Shown: positions 22,767-34,043, numbered from the stretch's first letter. The stretch: 64,000 nucleotides of DNA from Alligator mississippiensis (GCF_030867095.1 NC_081824.1:171376933-171440932); one strand, 5' to 3'. Notes: a model not told the origin generated them from the sequence alone. Numbers and translations: made by a program.

Positions 22767-24170
22767 TGTCAAAGAGCACTGAGGTGCCCTGGTCCTAAAG
22801 AGGGGAAACTGCTAGGGAAGGAGCCCTAGCAGTAAGTGAGTAAGGAGCCCAGCTGTGGATTACCAGGGCAACAGGAGCTAGTCAGCTGACTGTAAGAGGC
22901 AGGGCCTGGCTCCCTTATAAACCCTAGGGGCTGAGGCCAGAGGCAGTTCCCTGCCAGCAACTAAGGAGGAAGGAGCTCTCTGTCGTGGAAGAGAGGAGAG
23001 GCCTGATGCGGGAGCAGCATCTGACATGGCTGCGAGATGAAGACTCCCCGGTAGGCTTGAATGTTGTTATGGCCAAGCGGCTTCCGTTTAAGTTATACCC
23101 GAAGGGCTTGTGTTTGTGTTGCAGTTTGTCACCGGTGGTTTGGGTGAGGCTACTAGGGGTTGGAGGAGGCCTCATAGGGGACCCACAGCAGTGTGGGAAC
23201 CCCAGCGCCAGCAAGGGTGCAGCATTCAGGGTGCAAAGACCCTGGCCCCAGAGAGGGGCAGCTGAGAAACCCCAGAGAGGGGGCGTTGCTGAGAGTCCCC
23301 AGTATGGGCGTGGTGAGCCCCGGAGAAGGGGGCAGCATTGTGGTGAGCCCCAGAGAAGGGGGCAGCATTACGGAGAAGGCTCCAGGAGAGGGGGGGGGCA
23401 GCATTCTGGAGAGGCCCCAGGAGGGGCGGGGGCAGCATTCTGGAGAGGCCCCGGGGGGGGCAGCATTGTGGAGAGGCCCCGGGGGGGGGGCCAGCATTGT
23501 GGAAAAGCCCCGGGGGGGGGGCAGCATTGTGGAGAAGCCCCAGGCGGGGGGGGGCAGCATTGTGGAGAGGCCCCAGGCGGGGGGGGGCAGCATTGTGGAG
23601 AGGCCCCAGGCAGGGGGGGGGCAGCATTGTGGAGAGGCCCCAGGTGGGGGGGGGCGGGGCAGCATTGTGGAGAGGCCCCAGGCGGGGGAGGGGGCAGCAT
23701 TGTGGAGAAGCCCCAGGGCGGGGACGGGGCAGCATTGTGGAGAAGCCCTGGGGTGGGGGGCAGCATTGTGGAGAAGCCCCAGCAGAGGGGGTGCGAAGAG
23801 AGACAGGGCCGCGGAGAGCCCGAGTGCCAGAGAGAAGGCACGGAGAGCCTGAGCACCAGAGAGGGTGTAGACCTAGATCTAACAACGTCTATTCCAGTTG
23901 CGAGGCTTGGGGCGTGGTAAAGGGGTGGTTGGAGCCACGCATAGCCCCTAAGGCTAGGATGCCCCTGGAGCACCGATTGTAGAGTGGGACCCACGAGGGG
24001 TCCGAGTAACCAGCGAGAAGTGACCAAGAGGGCGTAAAAGGCAGCCTCCCAAATATATGGTGTCATCAAAGACGTGGCAGGCGAGAATTTGAGGGTGCCC
24101 TTGGGCCAACTTGGCACAGGAAGGGGGTCTTGAGGAGATCACAGCCCTCCTGCAGGACCCCGCCGTGACA
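22767..24170 (-). mobile_element. Solo LTR, main LTR family, 1,404 bp, minus strand
   Basis: In its own orientation it begins TGTCACGGCGGGG (at 24,170) and ends in CA (at 22,767). It is flanked by exact 5-bp duplications TATGG (22,762-22,766 and 24,171-24,175). A TATA-like TTTATAAGG lies at about 22,913-22,921 and the family core GGGAGGCTGCC near 24,040-24,052. No internal gag, pol or env remains, so it is the product of LTR-LTR recombination. It is longer than the copy at 28,582, largely because of an internal minisatellite (next entry). The open frames of 150-310 aa on both strands are artefacts of that array. Confidence 0.92.
23290..23785 (+). repeat. GC-rich minisatellite within the LTR
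   Basis: About fourteen diverged units of roughly 26-40 bp, each containing GGGCAGCATTGTGGAGA and a CCCC block followed by a run of G of variable length. The variable G run shifts the reading frame between units, so long open frames appear in several frames at once. Confidence 0.92.
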
Positions 24171-24175
24171 TATGG

Positions 24176-24668
24176 GAAGGAGAGACTGGGAGTAAGTAAA
24201 GAGGTTTGGTTTTAGATGGGAAGCCCATGAGGGAAACTAGGACTAGCTGTTCAAAAAGACTCGGATGAGAAGCCTGAGGAATGGAGATTGGGACTGTATT
24301 GGCAAGGAGAAACAAGACAAGGAACTGGGTAATGGAAAAAACAAAATTGGAACAGGGAAAAATTGCTGAGAAGGGTGCAGTAGGTACCAAGCTTTAGGAA
24401 ATAGGCAGAAGATGTATGTTAACCAGAGTGTACGCACATCAGAACCTGGAAAGGAATCCAAGATTTCCAAGTCTCACCATTCCTCTGCTGTTGTCGAAGA
24501 TCTTTGAAACCCATTGGCCAGGTGTGCCTCACTCTTTACTGCTGGTCCACGTAGAGAATGGTAGCCTATTACCATAGTTACTCTTTTAACTCAAGTAACA
24601 GTCCTGTGCTATGGATCTCAAGATTTCATCCCTGCCAGTGAATAATGCGAGTCTTAATATGATAACAC
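24176..24668. other. Intron DNA between two solo LTRs
   Basis: About 490 bp of ordinary intron sequence separating the two opposed LTRs. No repeat is recognised. Confidence 0.5.
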
Positions 24669-25769
24669 TGTAACGAGTGAGCATCCCGGGGCTGGTTGAA
24701 TTGTTGGCATGCCCACTTGTTTCTGGGCTAACCACCCACCTACCTCGTCTGCCACGCCTTTATATCAATATAAAGTTGATAACAAGGTGGGAGGCTGCCC
24801 ATTTACTTGCCTTGATGCCAAGGGCCTATACATGGTTCCGAACCTCCCCTTATACCTTGTCCCATGCCTTGCAGATAGCATCCATGGCCTAACACCCGGC
24901 CTATAATCCCATGCCCTCACACTGGGATCTGCACTCCAGTGCCTCACGTTGGGGCCCTCACACTGGGCTTACAATCCATGTGCCCTCACACTGGGCTCTC
25001 AGTCTCACTCATTTGGGGCTCCCAGCCCTTCCCTTTCCTTGGGCTCCCTGCCTGGCTTGGGACCCTCTTGGTCCCCTCATGCCCTCACCCTGGGGCCTCA
25101 TCTCCTGCCCATCACTGGGCCTGAATCCCCTTGCCTGAGGAGCTTTACACCCAGCTCCTTCCTGGGCTCAGGGCCCCACCCCTTGGACCCTCATCCAGCT
25201 CCTTCATACACCTAAGGACTCACTGTGAGCCTGGGCTCTGCCTCAGGTCCCTTCACACAACCTGGGCCCTGCCTCAGGCCTCGCTGTGAGCCTGTGCCCT
25301 TGCTTTGTTTTTGGGTTGTGCTCCCCTTGCCTTTCCCCTCTATGGGACAACCCACAAGGCAGCAGGGGCTGTGCCTTTCTGGTACTCCATGCTCACCTTT
25401 CACTGGGGATGTACAGATGTGGCATTTTCAGGAGACTGCCCCGCCACCAGCAGTCCCACCACACTATCCAGCCCCAGCAGGGTGTAGTTTTAAGTCATGG
25501 CCCAGGTCCAGGAACCTCCAGTCATTCCCATAGTTCCTGCCCTGTACCTCCAAGTTGTTCTGAGCAGCAGGTCCAGCCAGGTGATGTTCTCCCCTTGTCT
25601 GCTAGCAACAAACTGTTGGCTGCGTGGCTCAGGGCCTGCTTTTATCACCAACAGCTGGGCCCTGTTCCCAATCAGGCAGTTGTGCCTGATTGGGAGTGTA
25701 GCCACCTGCAGGATGCTCTGCTGCTCCGTGCCCCTGTGAGTAACAGAGCACAATTTGTGCTGTTTTACA
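24669..25769 (+). mobile_element. Solo LTR, main LTR family, 1,101 bp, plus strand
   Basis: It begins TGTAACGAG and ends TTTTACA, with exact 5-bp duplications AACAC (24,664-24,668 and 25,770-25,774). It contains GGGAGGCTGCC (about 24,789) and a CCTTGCAGATAG tract, then a C/T-rich region of TGGGCT-type words. It is diverged from the copies at 22,767 and 28,582, so it is probably an older insertion or a different subfamily. The 239-aa frame overlapping its 3' half has no domain. Confidence 0.9.
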
Positions 25770-26827
25770 AACACATGATGGAATTTCCAGCTCCAGCCCC
25801 CCCACAGCTTACAAGCAACAGCAACTGCGCTCTTGGCCTTGTGGCACAGCCCCCCTGCACCGTGGGGTGCAAAGCGGCTCGGTCCCAGCTGCCAGGTATC
25901 GGCACAGCCTCTGCCACAGTGTGCTGCTGTGGCCTGACTCAGCGCAGTGCAGGGCCATGTGCTTTTGGGCAGCTTCAAGCTGTCACCTGGGGTTGGGTAG
26001 CATGAATATGGAGGGAATACTCAGCTGTGTGGATAAGGAGACTGTGAGATGTGATATTGATGAGTTGGCCTGGTGTAAGATCAATGGTGTTGTCAGGTGG
26101 ATGTGATATTTGATGTTAGTGACATCAGGAACCTCCCTTTCAGTGTTCCTGAACAGAAGAAGGGACTCTCCAAAGTCATCCTGCTCCTTGTCTGTGGCAG
26201 GCCTGGAACCAAAGGGTCTTCCTGATCCTTCAGGTCTTATTTCCCTGAATCCTTTTTCAGCCTCAGCATTAACCCTGGAATCAACAGTGAAGTCATACTC
26301 TTAAGTCATTTATGCCTGCTAGAATCTGAGACAGTTGCCTGTATTAGGTCCAAAAAACCCTCCAAGTGTCCAATACTTTATTGGTCTTTTGGGCTTTGTT
26401 GTTTCATGTGTTCAGCACTTTGGCTTGATGTGACACTAGTTCCAGCCATGGCTGTGTCCCAAGGGGGCCGTTTTTAAAATCATGTGCTCATAGAAAGCCT
26501 GACTGCATTTACATGTGCAGAGTGAGCTGTATGTGTTCTTGTCACCCTAGGTGTCAAGGAGATCTGTTCCCTCTGCCTGTCTCCAGTTAGAAAACTCTTG
26601 TAGATGTGGCAGAAGATGCTGCTGCTGTTATTTTGAGTGTGTGCCACTGTTGGCACCCTCCAAAGGGTCCTTGACACATTTGCTATAGTAGAGACTGAGT
26701 TGTTTAGTTGGTCTGGGGTCGGGACCAGTCTTTCCCCATGTCACTACCCAGTTACCTCCAGTATTACTTACCACAGTATTACATGCCGCTCCAGGGGAGG
26801 TAGTGTCCATTTGGCCATTTCCATTGC

Positions 26828-26836
26828 TCGCTCTCG

Positions 26837-26890
<54 letters not shown>

Positions 26891-26914
26891 GTATATATAT
26901 ATATATACACACAC

Positions 26915-26950
<36 letters not shown>

Positions 26951-26975
26951 ACCTATATTTGCCCACACACACACT
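26828..26975 (+). repeat. Compound microsatellite (CT)n-(TA)n-(CA)n
   Basis: A CTCG/CT run is followed by an alternating TA run and then a CA run with CATA interruptions. It ends about 45 bp before the acceptor of coding exon 4. The frames reading through it are low-complexity and not coding. Confidence 0.95.
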
Positions 26976-27018
26976 TGGATTTTTAAAAAAATACTAATAT
27001 GCTTTAATTTATTTTCAG

Positions 27019-27167
27019 AATGTGGTCGAACAATTCCAGGAGTTGTAAAAGGAACTAAAATTATGAGATTGTATGTCGATACCACACCAGACAAGTTCAA
27101 AGGACTCTGTTTATTCTTCACTCGTTATAAGAATGACATCCCTGTAAATGCAAAAACTATGCATGAG
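27019..27167 (+). CDS. DNAH8: DNAH8 coding exon 4 (residues 176-225)
   Basis: 149 nt. The acceptor is ATTTTCAG and the donor GAG|GTACTC. The first two bases complete the glutamate codon begun in the previous exon. It encodes CGRTIPGVVKGTKIMRLYVD and then a GLCLFFTRYKNDIPVNAKTM tract, both typical of the dynein heavy chain N-terminus. Ends in phase 0. Confidence 0.95.
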
Positions 27168-30078
27168 GTACTCTCTCATTTTTATGGTTCTTATATTGGT
27201 TATACCCAGAATTAAAGTTAGGATGTTTTATATTAGGTTCATGTTGTTATTGCATTATAATGTAGCACCTCATATTTTTTTCCTGACTGTTGATTCATAG
27301 CACAAAGTTCTCTATACTCTCCTTTTTGTGGGGGCAAACTTGAATACACACTCCTTGAATACTTTAGAAATGGGCATATTCCTAGCAAGCACAAGTGAGA
27401 TACCCTTACGAAGGGGTTGCATATGCTACCAGCTACATTGATTTGCTCCTTATTTCCTTTCTTACTGTCTCTGAAGAAGTTAAAGTCACAATCAATATTA
27501 GAGATATCAAGGAAATCTCTAAGCTCAAGTACATGCAGCATGAAGAAAGCAAGGAGAGGAAGAGATTGCTTGACTCGTTCCTCCTTTACATCATTATGGG
27601 ATGCCAAAAACAATTTTAGCCTTAGTAGATTGTGTAGAATCTACATTTCTATTGTACTCTTTTGATAGTAAAAATATATTGGCCTGATTTTCATCTACAC
27701 TAAAGCCTCTTTATAGTACTCTAACAGTGTTAAGGGGCCTTAGCATAAATGAAAATCAAGTCTGTATAGGTTTATCTAGTAATTCATTGTGATTTCAGAC
27801 TCTTAGGATAGGAAATCCATCTTTATTTTAAAACACTACTATGCATATTAGTACTAAACGAATAATAAATAGTAATATTTAAAAAGTAATACAATTTATA
27901 CCATTAAAAAGTCTAGATTATTAGGTCTCAAAAGAAAGAAAGCACTGGTAGATAGTCAGATATAGTATAGGATCTTAACAGTGTGTGTAGTCCCAGTATT
28001 GACCACAAGTTTTATATTGGGAAAAATTTTGTAAGGGTAAGGGGTTAATTTAAAAATGGTGATTTGAAAGTCACCTAGAAATTTTGGAAAGGTTGGAGCA
28101 CCCAGAGAGACTGAGGGCTATCCATAGAGACTGGTAATTGAATTATAGGGAGCCCTGCTCAGGACTAGTATTGAAGGATTGGACTGACTGGCAGCCCCAT
28201 GATGAGTAGGGCAGAGTGTGGCAACTCAAGCCCCAGTCTGATAACCTGAGGGCAGCATCTTAAATTTATATTCATTTTAACATCAGGGTGTGGCAGACAA
28301 GGTATTTGGGTAATAGAGACCAGAGAGAGACAGGACTAGTGCAGACAAGCCACCTGCAGAGGTGGAGGGTCCTGTTCTAGGTGCCAGCAGCTAAAATTAG
28401 GCTACTTGTTCAGATATTAGCACAAATATTTGAGTGACACTTAAAATTGAAATGAATGGGTTTTGGCAAATGGCTAGTGTATTTTGAATGATTTAAATGG
28501 CTCTTTGCTCTACCAATGGGTCTCTTAAATAGTCTATACTATATTAAAAATGTACTGAATCATCAGAGAATAGTTTCTTATTGTCACGGCGGGGTCCTCG
28601 CGGAGGGCCGGGATCTCCTTGAGGCCCTCTCACCGCGCTACTTTGGCCCGAGGGCACCCTCCATTCTCGCCCGCCATGTCTTGATGGAATATGTAATAGG
28701 GAGGCTGCCTTGTGTTTCCTCGGGCCCGTAAGCTCCTGGACCCCTCGTGGGTCTCCCCGTACAATGGGCGCTACCCAAGCACCCCAGCCTTATGGGCTAT
28801 GCGTGGCTCCTACCTCCCCTGATACCACGCCCCAAGCCTCGCAGATGTAATAGACGTTGTCCGGTCTGTCTCTCTCGTGCCCAGCCTCCCGCTGGGCCTC
28901 CCCTGAAGGTACGGTCCCGCTCAGGGACTCCCTAGCGGGCCCCGGTCCTATGGGCCAACCGCACGGGCACCCTCTCTGACCCTGGCTCCCCGCGCTGCTA
29001 CTCCCTGTCTTCTCGGGGCAACCGCAGCGCCCTGCCTCAGTCTGAGGGGTGTTACCGCACTAGCCTGCGGCCGGGCTCGCTATGCCCGTCTCGGGCTCCT
29101 CGGTAATTGCCCTTCTCTCTAGGGCCCCTCAGTAATGGCGCTCCCCCCTCTTTGGGGTTCGCCATGCCCACACTGGGCTACTCAGTAATACCGCCCCTTT
29201 CCTGGGGCCGGGGTCTGTGTTCCCCCACACGCAATCCGGGGTCTAGGTCCCCGTCCGCAACCTACGGGTTACGCCCGCGACCCACTGGCCGTGCTCCTCG
29301 CCGCCAGTTGCTCACGCACTGGCGTGCGAGCTGCGCCTTCCCTGGCACTATGCAAATAATGCGCCCTCTTGGCGCTAGGGCACCCCACACTCTCTGGGGT
29401 CCCTATAATTGAGGCCTTCTCCAACCCCTACAGCCTCACCCAAGCCTCCAGGTGTAATAACAAAGTCAAACAAACTCACAAGCCCCTAGGCTGTAACACA
29501 AATGCAAGCTCAAGCCGTCTGGCTATAACTCAAACCCGAAGCCCCATGGCCATAACAACATTGCTCCATATGACCATGGTACTTGCTGCTAGGCTCCTTT
29601 CCACATCCTCACTCCCAGAGCTCCTGCCTCCCAGGCTGCTGGCAGAGAACTGCCAGCCTGGCCTCAGCCCTGAGCTTTATAAGGGCCAGGCCCTGCCTCC
29701 TACAGGCAGCTGGCTCTGCTTGGTTGCTCCGGCAACCTACAGCTGCAATCATTACCTGAGCAAGCCTCAGCTGGGCTCGTTATGTCAGGCCAGGGCGCGC
29801 TCACTCGCTCCCTGGCAGTTTCTCCTCTATAGGAGCAGGGGCACCGAGGTGCCCTGCGACACTTATCTGTTGTGTATGAGATAAAAATCAATAACACTGT
29901 TACATATTCTTATGTATGTCGGTATTTCAAAATAAACAACACCTTTCCTAAACAATGTTTTTGTTGTAATATTTTTAAATTTAAATTGATCTATATGCAA
30001 ACCTTCCATGTTTTTAAAAAAAAGTGTTTCCAGGAAAATCTGTTGCATTGCTTATAATAATTGTGTTTTCTTTTACAG
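27168..30078 (+). other. DNAH8 intron between coding exons 4 and 5
   Basis: 2.91 kb. Nearly half is the solo LTR at 28,582-29,861. A 74-codon frame at 27,395-27,619 has no support. Confidence 0.85.
28582..29861 (+). mobile_element. Solo LTR, main LTR family, 1,280 bp, plus strand
   Basis: It begins TGTCACGGCGGGGTCC and ends GCCCTGCGACA, flanked by exact 5-bp duplications CTTAT (28,577-28,581 and 29,862-29,866). It has GGGAGGCTGCC (about 28,701) and a TATA-like TTTATAAGG (about 29,677). Much of its length aligns by eye with the reverse complement of 22,767-24,170, except that the minisatellite is replaced here by a diverged C-rich tract. It is CpG-rich, so it is either recent or poorly methylated. 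No viral genes remain. Confidence 0.93.
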
Positions 30079-30268
30079 GAGATATATTTTTGTACATTGG
30101 ATGCTACTGAAGGACTTCTACTTGGTGTTAGGAATATGCTATCAAAGATTTTTCTACCAGCTATTCTTGCAACAAACAATTGGGGTGCTTTAAATCAAAC
30201 CAAACAGGGAACATATGAAAAACAGAATTTTACAGAAACCATTAACAGATATCTTTCATTTTTAGATG
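30079..30268 (+). CDS. DNAH8: DNAH8 coding exon 5 (residues 226-288 and part of 289)
   Basis: 190 nt. The acceptor is TTTTACAG and the donor G|GTAAGA. It encodes EIYFCTLDATEGLLLGVRNM, then the DNAH8-typical NNWGALNQTKQG and ETINRYLSFLDG. It ends one base into codon 289. The DHC_N1 tail domain begins around here. Confidence 0.96.
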
Positions 30269-30622
30269 GTAAGAAACAGATTAAGTAAATCATTCCATTT
30301 AAGGGGTTACCTTTTAAAAGAAAGTGTCTTAAACATATTAAAGAAATATAATCCCATTCTACAAGGAAAATACAATGTACATACCAAAGTTGTTACTTGA
30401 TAGGCTTCAGTTTGCATGGCATGACATTTTTAAGGAAGGAGCTAGCACAGTATTTATGATCACAATTTTCATTTTTTTTATTACTTTTTTGTGAGCCAAG
30501 TAAAATAATTATTTTGTAGCAGCAAAATTGATTATTGGTTTTATTTCTGAAATGAAGTGCTTTGGATTGCTAGAAACAAACAGGGTTTGAGCATATTCTT
30601 CATTTTAATTTTTTTATCGTAG
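30269..30622 (+). other. DNAH8 intron between coding exons 5 and 6
   Basis: 354 bp, the shortest intron here; AT-rich with T runs and no inserted element. Confidence 0.9.
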
Positions 30623-30786
30623 GTGCTACAATAAGCATTAAAGGAACTGTTGAGTTAAAAAAAGTAGATTCTGTTGACTTTTCTAAACTCCAGTCCTTTG
30701 AGGAAGTCACAGCAGCAGCTGCTAATCCTGATACAGTGCATGAGCTAGAGGATGTGCTTATGATATGGTATAAGCAGATCGAACAA
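30623..30786 (+). CDS. DNAH8: DNAH8 coding exon 6 (residues 289-343)
   Basis: 164 nt. The acceptor is TTATCGTAG and the donor CAA|GTAAGT is strong. It encodes ATISIKGTVELKKVDSVDFS, an alanine run in EEVTAAAANPDTVHELE, and VLMIWYKQIEQ. The last is the conserved W-x-KQ-E-Q tract of outer-arm heavy-chain tails. Ends in phase 0. Confidence 0.96.
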
Positions 30787-31885
30787 GTAAGTTATCTTAA
30801 AATGTATATCCCAACAGACAGAACCAATAAGTTCTTTAATAATCTGTATAGTCTTAAATCATCGTGGTATACAAAACAATAGGAAGGAGAGGAGAATAAG
30901 ACAAGGGAACATACATATTTTACACATCCACACACCTACAGGCACATACTGATATTTGGTCTATAGAGACCAAATACCATCTCTGTTTATGGAAAGATGG
31001 CACTTCATGCCAGTTAATGATCTTCCCCCATTAAAGTCTGTCAAGCCTCACATTTCTGCAAGTTTTTATCAGTTGGCAATGTACTGTTGATACTCTTGCT
31101 AATTTCATCTGTGTTCTCTGAATCCACCGTGTCAAATGGACTGTCCAACAAAAGAAAAACATATAAAAAGTTTTGTTTCTAATTAAATAATTATCTTCCC
31201 CAGGTTTTTTTAAAAGTAATTAGTTAGCTTCACTGAAACTCAAACTCTTACCGAATCATGTAAATGCACGATTTAGCTCATCCCAGCTTACGGCAGCATT
31301 TAAGTGCTCGTTCCGTGTCTCATTGGCCGAAGTTTCAGTGTATGATAGTGTGATTGTTTGTTTGTTTGTTTGTTTTAAATAGAATTATTCTTTGAAATGC
31401 TGTATCCCATCTCTAAAGCAGGGGTGGCCAGTGTGCAGCATGTATGCCGTAAGTGGCTCAGAACCTCTGTGGGTAGCATGTGGCAGATGAGAGAAGGAGT
31501 AGGGAGCACAGCAGCAGACAAGGCAGGAAGCAGAAGCCAGAGTAAGAAATCAATCAGGGAAAACAGAGTGGGGAGCAGAAGCAGAGTAGCAGATCACACA
31601 GAGGAAGGAAATCAGAGTGGCACTTGGATAGTGCAGGACTAATTTGTGGTGTCCCTGTCAAAAAGGTTGATTCTCACTGCATCCTGAATGTCTTCAGCCC
31701 AGCTGTTTGTTATTTATGGATGGATATTTCTGGTATAAGAAATCAAATACATATGAGAACAGAGTTCATGTTTTATTTTTAAATTAGAAGTAGTATATCT
31801 ATCACTGATAGTTATATACAATACGAAATATATAAACTAGAAATGCAATTTTTTTTTTTTTTACATTTAAAATTATTGGTTGTAG
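30787..31885 (+). other. DNAH8 intron between coding exons 6 and 7
   Basis: 1.1 kb. It contains a (GTTT)n run near 31,355-31,376 and a hAT-like element at 31,419-31,679. The rest is AT-rich. Confidence 0.85.
31419..31679. mobile_element. hAT-like miniature element related to 62,471-62,667
   Basis: It starts CAGGGGTGGCCAG and ends AAAAAGGTTGATTCTCACTG. The same end pair, in the opposite orientation, bounds the element at 62,471-62,667, and a third diverged copy lies at 39,943-40,164. The interior is A/G-rich. The 8-bp flanks no longer match. Confidence 0.65.
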
Positions 31886-32062
31886 GTTTTGATTGAGAGT
31901 GAGCAGATGAGAAAAGAAGCTGATGATTCAGGGCCGCTGACTGAGCTAGAGCATTGGAAACGCATGTCTGCTAAATTTAATTTTATTATTGAACAGATCA
32001 AAGGACCAAGCTGCAAATGTGTCATAAATGTTTTAAATATTGCACATTCTAAACAATTGAAG
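31886..32062 (+). CDS. DNAH8: DNAH8 coding exon 7 (residues 344-402)
   Basis: 177 nt, 59 codons, phase 0 at both ends. The acceptor is GGTTGTAG and the donor AAG|GTAATT. It encodes VLIESEQMRKEADDSGPLTE and HWKRMSAKFNFIIEQIKGPS, the most conserved tail segment of DNAH5/DNAH8. Confidence 0.97.
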
Positions 32063-32297
32063 GTAATTCTCCATTCTTTTCAACTCTACCTTGATTTGTT
32101 CAAGGCTGGGCTCTGTAGCCAAGGGGCTTGTGTGGTGAGCTAGGGATCAGAAGGTTAAGAGTTCAAAGCTGGGTGTATCTCCCTGAATTTCCCAGTTGGA
32201 AATGGTAGTCCTTGTGTTTGAGGAAACTTTTTTGACAAGCTCATTTGGTTAAAGTATGGTCCTAATAATATCAAGGTTGCAGGTTCAATCCCTGGTT

Positions 32298-32966
32298 GGG
32301 GTAAATGATCTCTATACAGTGGACAGTAAGCTGAATATGTGTCAACAGTGTGCCCTTGTTGCCAAGAAGGCTAACTGTATACCGGGCTGCATTAGTAGGA
32401 GCATTGCCAGCAGATCGAGGGAAGCGATTCTTTCCCTCCATTCAGCACTGGTGAGGCCACATGTGGAGTACTTTATCCAGTTTTGGGCCCCACACTACAG
32501 AAAAGATATGGACAAACTGGAGAGAGTCCAGTGAAAGGCAACAAAAATGGTTAGGAGGCTGGGGCACATGATTTAGGAGGAGAAGCTGAGGGAACTGGGT
32601 TTATTTAGTCTGCAGAATAGAAGACTGAGGGGGCATGTCTGCACATTCATTAATGTGCTATAATTACAGCTGCTACTGTGCATTAGTGCAGATAAACGCT
32701 TTTTAGGTGATGCTTAATGCCCATTGTACTAATTACTGTGTATTAGTACATTAGCATGGTTTTTGCATGACATGCTAATGCGCAGTAGAATTCGTCCAAT
32801 GAGCATTAAGTGTTTCATGTAGAAGTGCCCAGGGGATATTTAATAGCAGCCTTTAACTACCTAGAGGATGGAGCTAGACTGTTTTCAGTTGTAGCAGGTG
32901 ACAGAATAAGGAGACATGGTCTCAAGTTGCAGCAAGGGAAGTTTAGATTGGATATTATGAAAAACT
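32298..32966 (+). mobile_element. Older CR1 LINE, left part
   Basis: The frame at 32,256-32,534 gives a diverged CR1 ORF2: VDSKLNMCQQC, CISRSIASRSREAIL, SALVRPHVEYFIQFWAPHY and LERVQ. The match continues to FRLDI at about 32,948 and is interrupted at 32,966 by a younger CR1. It resumes at 35,795. It also carries a miniature DNA element at 32,631-32,830. Confidence 0.88.
32631..32830. mobile_element. Miniature DNA element inserted in the older CR1
   Basis: The ends GGGCATGTCTGCACAT and, reversed, GGGCACTTCTACATGA form an imperfect inverted pair. It splits the older CR1 sequence, which continues cleanly on both sides. Flanking AGG on each side may be a 3-bp duplication. The same end motif bounds the element at 40,590-41,474. 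Confidence 0.75.
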
Positions 32967-33095
32967 AGGAGCATGGGGAACAAGCAGGATGAACTAGCGC
33001 TCCTGCTTCCACTAAACACCTATGACTTAGTGGGGCTAACAGAGACCTGGTAGGATTCATCCCATGACTGGGCGGTACATATTGAGGGCTATAGA

Positions 33096-34043
33096 TTGTA
33101 TAGAAAGGACAGGTCGGGGAAGAAAGGGGGGGGGTTGCACTTTGTCAGTGAGCAATACACATCAACCCTCATCAAGACAGAATCCGAGGTTGAGGAAGTA
33201 GAAGGATTGTGGGTTAGGCTACATGGGGGGCAAGGAGAAAGGGATTTGGTGGTAGGGGTCTGTTACAGACCCCCACACCGAGGGGAAGAAATAGATGCGG
33301 GGCTCCTGAGGCAACTCTCGGAGACCATAAAAGCTAAAGAGGCGGTAGTCATGGGGGACCTAAACTACCCGGACATCTGCTGGGAGACGCAGACAGCAAG
33401 GTCCCATCGCTCACGCAGGTTTCTAACTTGTGTACAGGACCTCCACCTGACACAGGAGGTGCATGGTCCCACTAGGGGGAATGCCATACTGGATCTGGTA
33501 TTGGCAATGGGAGATGACATGATAGGGGACCTCCAGATCGGTAGCTATCTGGGAGACAGTGATCACCTTATAATAGAATTCAACATAAGACGGCGAGTGG
33601 GTAAGGTAACTAGTAGGGTGAAAGTGCTAGACTTTAGGAAAGCTGATCTCAATGCACTCAGGCGATTAGTCAAGGAAGCACTGCAGAGTAGGAGTTTTGA
33701 TGGGATGGGTGCCCAAGTAGGGTGGCTGTGCCTAAAGGAAACGATCCTTTGGGCACAAAGCAAGACGATCCCCGAGCGAGGCAAAAGAGGGAAAGGGGCC
33801 AGGAGGCTTCCATGGCTGACCAGAGAAATCCAGGGCAGCCTAAGGGCCAAAAGGGGAGCACATAAAAAGTGGAAACAGGGTGAGATCACTAAAGATGAAT
33901 ATACCTCCTCTGCTCGTGCTTGTAGGGAGGCAGTTAGGCGGGCCAAAGCTACCATGGAGCTGAGGATGGCAGCCCAAGTAAAGGACAACAAGAAATTGTT
34001 TTTTAGATATATTGGGAGTAAAAGGAAGGCCCGGGGGGAATAG
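33096..34043 (+). pseudogene. CR1 ORF2 endonuclease region, broken
   Basis: A 315-codon frame holding the APE-type endonuclease of CR1: VGVCYRPPHRGEEIDAGLL, VVMGDLNYPDICWE with the catalytic GD-N motif, and GDSDHLIIEF with the terminal SDH catalytic motif. It then runs into the RT linker. The start used by the frame is internal: the same frame continues upstream through NTYDLVGLTETW, where a TAG stop cuts it. It ends at a frameshift in the run of six G near 34,030, after which the RT frame takes over. The protein cannot be made as one piece. Confidence 0.85.

Larger units (their letters stand above)
22026..27018 (+). other. DNAH8 intron between coding exons 3 and 4
   Basis: 4.99 kb, more than half made of two solo LTRs in opposite orientation (22,767-24,170 and 24,669-25,769), plus a compound microsatellite near the 3' end. 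The remaining sequence shows no other family. Confidence 0.85.

Noticed and set aside
22985..24117. Open frames of 150-311 aa on both strands rich in GGGQHCGEAPGG-type repeats
   Set aside because: They are translations of the GC-rich minisatellite in a solo LTR; several frames on both strands are open at once, the mark of low-complexity repeats, not of a gene.
24176..24668. Internal retroviral region between the LTRs at 22,767 and 24,669
   Set aside because: The LTRs are in opposite orientation, each has its own distinct 5-bp duplication, and only 490 bp of ordinary sequence separates them.
25286..26005. A 239-aa open frame
   Set aside because: It lies across the 3' half of a solo LTR and past its target duplication; no domain, no codon bias and overlapping frames on the other strand.
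32256..32534. A 92-aa gene in intron 7
   Set aside because: It is diverged CR1 ORF2 sequence joined at its start to flanking intron.
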